The notes below the pieces were generated by a model that did not search any database, had not been told where the DNA came from, and saw only the letters and a list, made by a program, of their open reading frames with translations. Below are positions 50,910 to 54,913 of a stretch of DNA of 54,913 nt, piece by piece. Source of the DNA: Nocardia alni (GTDB lineage Bacteria; Actinomycetota; Actinomycetes; Mycobacteriales; Mycobacteriaceae); NCBI RefSeq assembly GCF_019038435.1, contig NZ_JAGPOX010000057.1:1-54913 (forward strand). Reading direction: 5' to 3'. How positions within the stretch are numbered: the first letter of the stretch is position 1; every line of letters begins with the position of its first letter. Made by a program: the position numbers and the translations under genes.

Positions 50910-51830
50910 GTGACGGACGACACACAGGCACACTCGCTGGTGGGCATCGGGGAGTTGGCGCGCCGTACCGGGCTCGCGGTACGAACGATCCGGTTCTACT
51001 GTGACGAGGGCATTCTGGAGCCCCATCGCAGCGCAGGCGGGCATCGGATGTTCGACGGCGACGCCGCCACCGAACGCCTGCTGCTGGTCCGGCGATTGCG
51101 TGCGTTCGGTCTCGGGCTCGGCTCGATTGCCGATGTGCTGCATGGAAAACGGTCGGTCGACGAGGTCATCGCCGCCGAAAGTGCGCGAGTCGCTATCGAA
51201 CTCAAATCGTTGGCCTGGCGACGAGCTTCGCTTCGGGCGGTCGAGACGGCGCCCCCGACGCAGCGGACCGAGCGGCTCGTGTTGCTGGCCGCAGCGCAAG
51301 ACGGTGGTGCGGCACACGATTGCCTCGCGCAATTCTGGCGGCGCGCCCTGGCACCGATAGCCCGAAGCGAGGTCGATCTCTGGGTGTACTGGAACGTCCC
51401 GGAGCCACCCGATGCACCATCGGTCGACGACGTAGTGGCCTATGCCGAGTTGACCGAACTCGCCACCGAGCCCGCAATGAACAGTCTTGTACGACAGCAG
51501 TTCTGGCGACAGCAGCCAGAACTGATCCGCGACCGCCGAGGGTTGTACGCCGAAATGGGCAACCTCATGACGGACGTGGTCCCTCTCATTTCGCAAGACG
51601 TGCGGCCACGCCGTGGCCGCGAACTCGACCGATTCGTCAACGCCCACGCCGACGCACGCGGAGAGCGCGATTCCCCACGCTTCCGCGAGCGATTGCTGCT
51701 CGACGCGACCGACACCGACCGCAGGATCCACCGATACTGGGCGCTGACAGCACAACTCATCGGATCTCGCATCACCGTAGGGCGAGCCCATCATTGGCTA
51801 TACGAGGCGCTGGCCCAGTCCACGAAGTAA
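50910..51830 (+). CDS. MerR-family transcriptional regulator
   Basis: A 306-residue regulator. The N-terminal winged helix-turn-helix VGIGELARRTGLAVRTIRFYCDEGILEPHRSAGGHRMFDGDAATERLLLVRRLRAFGLGLGSIADVLHG (about residues 9-78) is classic MerR. A helical linker leads into a long C-terminal domain (about 110-300) that I do not recognise; it lacks the metal-binding cysteines of metal sensors, so an organic effector is more likely. GTG at 50910 lies after GGAGG (50894-50898). Divergent from the acyl carrier protein. Confidence 0.87.
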   Translation: MTDDTQAHSLVGIGELARRTGLAVRTIRFYCDEGILEPHRSAGGHRMFDGDAATERLLLVRRLRAFGLGLGSIADVLHGKRSVDEVIAAESARVAIELKSLAWRRASLRAVETAPPTQRTERLVLLAAAQDGGAAHDCLAQFWRRALAPIARSEVDLWVYWNVPEPPDAPSVDDVVAYAELTELATEPAMNSLVRQQFWRQQPELIRDRRGLYAEMGNLMTDVVPLISQDVRPRRGRELDRFVNAHADARGERDSPRFRERLLLDATDTDRRIHRYWALTAQLIGSRITVGRAHHWLYEALAQSTK

Positions 51831-51838
51831 CCGCCGCA

Positions 51839-51864
51839 GCGCGCACGCACCCCACCGTGCGCGC
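51839..51864 (+). terminator. GC-rich hairpin after merR (repeat copy 2)
   Basis: Perfect 9-bp stem GCGCGCACG (51839-51847) with CGTGCGCGC (51856-51864), loop of eight. The whole segment from the stop codon (AAGTAACCGCCG...) closely matches the sequence after the methyltransferase stop at 50442-50481. Confidence 0.55.
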
Positions 51865-51972
51865 CCCTGGGGCCTCGAACTCATCTGCGTGAGAACACTT
51901 GTCCAGCCTCAGTGGTGAATCACCTCACTCACACATACGATGGGGGCTGGTCGGGAAGAGGGGGGCACGCGG

Positions 51973-53814
51973 GTGTCTGATGTAACTGGTATCGCCATAT
52001 CCGAACGGGATAGCAAGTTCGAACGTTTCGTCGTCCTGAACGACGCTCCCGTCGGAGACAGCGGCAACGAGGACTTGCTGGATCTCGCGGCCAGCGCCCG
52101 GCGGCTGGGGGATCTGATCGTTGCGTCGCGATCCGCCGCACCCTTCACCCTCGCGATCGATGCCGACTGGGGTATGGGCAAGAGCAGTCTGATGCGGCAA
52201 CTCCAGGCCGTACTCGATGCCGCGCCAGGGGTGACGAGCGTATGGTTCAACGCGTGGACAGCCGGATCGACCGACATTCTGGAAGGGCTGATCAAATCCG
52301 TACTGCTGAGCCTCGATCCGAGTGTAATTCGTCGCACGGTCCGTTCATTGTCCAAGAACACCCAGCTGCTCAACGGAATACGAGTAGCGTTCATGCTTGT
52401 AGCGAGCTTCTTCGGACTCGGTGGCGTGGTGGACCAGATCTGGAAGATTCTGTCGACAGATGCGAAATCCCGTAATGCGATCAAGAGCGTACTTCGCGAT
52501 GCGCTCGACACATGGATGCACCGCGGCGATCGGTTGGACGGCGGGCAGCTCCTGGTTGTGTTCATCGATGATCTAGATCGGTGCGCAAGTGAACGGATAA
52601 TCGAGATATGCCAAGCGATCAAACTCTACCTCGACGTGCCGGGAATAGTATTCGTCATGGCATGCGATCAGTCGGTGCTCTTGAAGACCGTTCACGCCTC
52701 GGATACGGACAGTAACGCGACACGCACCCTGGCGTATCTGGAGAAGATAATCCAGATAAACTATCGAATTCCTGCTCCGAGCACGTCGGATGTCAAAAAC
52801 CTCATCAACGGATACCTGGCCCGTTCAGGCGCGGGCAGCTACTTCGACGAAACGATGAAGAGTTTGGTAGCTCGCGGCAGCGGACACAACCCTCGGCGGA
52901 TCAAACGGCTCATCAACAGTTTCGTCGTGGAGTACGGACTGAACCCGGACTGGGCAGGGGCGGGAATCGAGAACCTTATTCGCGTGGTACTTCTACAACA
53001 GTTCTATCCGGACTTCTATCGAAGCCTCGTCAGCCCTGACGACGGAGATCCGATTCAAGACTTTCTGGCGTATTACAGCTTTCGCATGGCAACAAAGCAG
53101 GGAACCGAGATAGATTACGAATCCCTACACAAACTATGCGAAAATAAGGACGTCAGGCCGCCGCCACCAAAACTGGACGGCGAGAAATTAGAGCAGCATC
53201 TGAAGGAACTGGAGCAGAATCTCCCGCTCTATTTTCCGGAATTGGCCACCGACAGAGAGTTCACGTCGCTGATCAAGAGCCTGGATTTTCCGGCGAAATC
53301 CTACAGATTGCGATACATTCTACGCAGACCATTCTCGTATCACGTCGCGCCGCCGGTGTCCGATTTCCCGGATTCCACATATTTGCACAGCGCTCTTCCG
53401 GAGAGTTTAGAAGCGGATGCATTTCAGGGACTACACATTCTGCGAATCGATGACCAATCGAGTCCTGACTCTGGATTGAATCGAGAGTTGGAGGATCTCG
53501 GCGCACACGTCAACCACGCCGTCGACCGATCTTCGGCATCCCTGGTTCTCGAAAAGTCGAATCCGGATATCATAGTTTCGGATATCACCAGATTCGATGA
53601 CCCCAACGCAGGCCTGGATGATATGGAGTACTTTCGTTCCAAGTACGGCTTTACCGGCCCGGTCGTCTTCTACACCGGTGCGATCACTCCTGCACGACGA
53701 ACACGCGTGTCGGAACTCGGGTCGGCCACAATCACCAACGACCCCTCACGGGTAATGCAGTTGATTGCGGCTTCTCTACCGGACCGTCTCCCGTATGACC
53801 GGGGTAGCCGATAG
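51973..53814 (+). CDS. KAP-family P-loop NTPase with receiver-like C-terminal domain
   Basis: A 613-residue protein. The KAP NTPase domain (about residues 35-340) has Walker A DWGMGKSS (Lys near 70), a WFNAWTAG motif, a short hydrophobic pair (RVAFMLVASFFGLGGVV) inserted in the domain as in membrane-associated KAP proteins, Walker B VVFIDDLDRC near 197, and NPRRIKRLINSF. Residues about 490-605 look like a CheY-type receiver (LHILRIDDQSS, PDIIVSDI, GPVVFYTGA). GTG at 51973 follows GAGGGGG; ATG at 51940 lacks a site. GC is lower than its neighbours, suggesting transfer. KAP NTPases occur in phage-exclusion systems; a defence role here is inference only. Confidence 0.85.
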   Translation: MSDVTGIAISERDSKFERFVVLNDAPVGDSGNEDLLDLAASARRLGDLIVASRSAAPFTLAIDADWGMGKSSLMRQLQAVLDAAPGVTSVWFNAWTAGSTDILEGLIKSVLLSLDPSVIRRTVRSLSKNTQLLNGIRVAFMLVASFFGLGGVVDQIWKILSTDAKSRNAIKSVLRDALDTWMHRGDRLDGGQLLVVFIDDLDRCASERIIEICQAIKLYLDVPGIVFVMACDQSVLLKTVHASDTDSNATRTLAYLEKIIQINYRIPAPSTSDVKNLINGYLARSGAGSYFDETMKSLVARGSGHNPRRIKRLINSFVVEYGLNPDWAGAGIENLIRVVLLQQFYPDFYRSLVSPDDGDPIQDFLAYYSFRMATKQGTEIDYESLHKLCENKDVRPPPPKLDGEKLEQHLKELEQNLPLYFPELATDREFTSLIKSLDFPAKSYRLRYILRRPFSYHVAPPVSDFPDSTYLHSALPESLEADAFQGLHILRIDDQSSPDSGLNRELEDLGAHVNHAVDRSSASLVLEKSNPDIIVSDITRFDDPNAGLDDMEYFRSKYGFTGPVVFYTGAITPARRTRVSELGSATITNDPSRVMQLIAASLPDRLPYDRGSR

Positions 53815-53824
53815 AGGCTCTGGC

Positions 53825-54730
53825 CTACTCCCCCACCCCGAGCCGCTGCAACAACCAATCACGTAGAGGGCCTGCGTATTCCTCGCGTTGGAGGGCGAAA
53901 TCTACTGCGGCGCGGAGGTGGCCGGTGGGGGTGCCTATGTCGTGGCGGGGGCCGCGGTGGATTACTACGTGGACGGGGTGGTTCTCGGCGATCAGGAGGG
54001 CTATGGCGTCGGTTAGTTGGTATTCGCCGCCTGCGCCGGGGGTTATGCGGCGCAGGGCGTCGAAGATGGCGCGGTCCAGGAGGTATCGGCCTGCGGCGGC
54101 CAGGTTGGAGGGGGCGTCCTCTACGGCGGGTTTTTCCACCATGCCGTTGACGCGCAGTACATCCGGGGTATCGGTGGCTGCGGCCACGTCGAAGATGCCG
54201 TAGGCGCTGACCTGATTGTGGGGGACCTCGATCGCGCACAGGACGCTGCCGCCCCAGCGGCGGCGGACCTCGGCCATGGTCTCGAGGACGCCGGAGCCGA
54301 CCAGGTCGTCGGGCAGCAGGACGGCGATCGCGGTCTCGTCGGCCGCGAGGGACGACTCCGCTTGCAGCACAGCGTGTCCGAGTCCCAGCGGACGCGGCTG
54401 CAGGGCCGTTTCCACCTCCAGCAGTTTGGGTGCGCGGCGCACCCGCTCGAGCAGGTCGAATTTACCGCGCCGGGCGAGGGTGTCCTCCAGCTCCGGGCAT
54501 TCGGCGAAATGCTCCGCTACGCTCTGCTTTTCGGGTGAGGTGACGATGATCATGCGATCCGCTCCGGCGTCGGCGGCCTCCTCGGCCACCAATTCGATGC
54601 CGGGCGTGTCCACAACCGGGAGCAGTTCCTTGGGGACCGACTTGGTGGCCGGTAGGAACCGAGTCCCCAGCCCCGCGGCCGGAACCACCGCCGTACGGAA
54701 CTGGCGGGGAATGGTCTGAGTGCTGTCCAC
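53825..54730 (-). CDS. galU: UTP--glucose-1-phosphate uridylyltransferase
   Basis: A 301-residue nucleotidyltransferase making UDP-glucose from UTP and glucose-1-phosphate for cell-wall and trehalose synthesis. Motifs VVPAAGLGTRFLPATKSVPKELLPVVDTPGIELV (active site), the PRPLGLGHAVLQAE substrate loop, LLPDDLVGS (metal-binding Asp) and MVEKP are complete. GTG at 54730 behind GGAGA. The last 10 bases before 53825 separate it from the convergent KAP gene. Confidence 0.95.
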   Translation of the reverse strand: MDSTQTIPRQFRTAVVPAAGLGTRFLPATKSVPKELLPVVDTPGIELVAEEAADAGADRMIIVTSPEKQSVAEHFAECPELEDTLARRGKFDLLERVRRAPKLLEVETALQPRPLGLGHAVLQAESSLAADETAIAVLLPDDLVGSGVLETMAEVRRRWGGSVLCAIEVPHNQVSAYGIFDVAAATDTPDVLRVNGMVEKPAVEDAPSNLAAAGRYLLDRAIFDALRRITPGAGGEYQLTDAIALLIAENHPVHVVIHRGPRHDIGTPTGHLRAAVDFALQREEYAGPLRDWLLQRLGVGE

Positions 54731-54816
54731 CGTCGATCTCCTTCACGAGTGCCCGATGCTTGTCGTGATCTTCGTGGTCGACGCTAAGTGGTCCCGCCCG
54801 CAAGTTCTTCGGGGGT

Positions 54817-54913
54817 TCACGCGGCTGCCGGTGATGCGGCAGTCTGGTGAGTGCGGTCGGTGGGCTGTTGGGAGTGCTCTTTCTGTTCGTGCCGCTCGAT
54901 CCGGGCCAGTAGG
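54817..54913 (-). CDS. C-terminal end of a protein cut by the window edge
   Basis: On the minus strand the last 97 bases encode about 32 in-frame residues (LLARIERHEQ... ending ASPAAA) followed by TGA at 54819-54817. A charged amphipathic stretch and an Ala/Pro/Ser-rich tail look like a protein end. No family can be assigned, and coding is only suggested. Confidence 0.4.
   Translation of the reverse strand, partial: LLARIERHEQKEHSQQPTDRTHQTAASPAAA

Noticed and set aside
1..54913. tRNA genes, CRISPR arrays or complete insertion sequences
   Set aside because: No T-loop-like GGTTCGAATCC with a matching acceptor stem, no regularly spaced repeats and no transposase were seen by eye. A covariance search would be needed to be certain.

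Overview
The window is high-GC, densely packed and GTG/TTG-start-rich DNA, typical of a mycolic-acid-bearing actinobacterium. Nocardia or a close relative is the best guess. The evidence is a Nocardia-type carboxylic acid reductase, an EphD-like hydrolase/SDR fusion, an AcpM-like acyl carrier protein and several F420-type flavoenzymes (Ddn-like, PPOX-class and luciferase-like). No tRNA, rRNA, CRISPR array or complete insertion sequence was recognised. The first ~90 bases look non-genomic: an AT-rich stretch and T-run end in a Tn5/Nextera mosaic end with one mismatch.

Layout. 0.1-9 kb: small redox genes; a TerC membrane protein behind a probable Mn2+ (yybP-ykoY) riboswitch with a visible translational switch; a three-gene set (EphD-like fusion, ferredoxin-type reductase, PF10118 diiron-like protein); a lipoprotein and an FAD monooxygenase. 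9-11.6 kb: an ABC exporter divergent from a MarR regulator, with two 13-bp operator-like palindromes between them and an HxlR remnant behind the exporter. 11.6-21.3 kb: a purine-catabolism operon (xanthine dehydrogenase FAD, 2Fe-2S and Mo subunits, an 8-oxoguanine-deaminase-like amidohydrolase, an NCS2 purine permease, XdhC) divergent from a PucR regulator. 21.3-24.4 kb: a PPOX-class protein, an ECF sigma factor with a SnoaL-like tail and a second PucR-like regulator.

24.4-36.3 kb is the most unusual part. After a ~970-bp leader come, in one direction: an N-hydroxylating monooxygenase, a diaminobutyrate-type aminotransferase, a second N-hydroxylating monooxygenase, a small cupin, a D-amino acid/glycine oxidase-like flavoenzyme, a CysE-type acetyltransferase, a methionyl-tRNA-synthetase-like enzyme and a multi-pass membrane protein. 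A divergent pair follows: an amino-acid permease/exporter and a GlxA-type regulator. The monooxygenase + cupin + MetRS-like + flavin oxidase combination is the signature of hydrazine (N-N bond) synthetase pathways such as those of s56-p1, formycin, pyrazofurin and triacsin. Here the cupin and MetRS-like halves, which I recall as fused in the characterised enzymes, are separate genes, and an extra monooxygenase, an aminotransferase and an acetyltransferase have joined. I read this as an uncharacterised hydrazine-type amino-acid biosynthetic cluster.

36.4-41.3 kb: a 2-oxoacid (pyruvate-type) dehydrogenase operon, lpd-E1alpha-E1beta-E2. 41.6-45.1 kb: carboxylic acid reductase, followed by two strong hairpins. 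45.4-50.4 kb: a Clp N-domain protein, a luciferase-like F420 enzyme, a metallophosphoesterase, an unknown protein and a TIGR00027-type methyltransferase. 50.5-54.9 kb: an orphan AcpM-like ACP divergent from a MerR regulator with a clear dyad operator, a lone KAP-family P-loop NTPase with a receiver-like C-terminal domain (possible defence gene), galU, and the C-terminus of a further gene cut by the window end.
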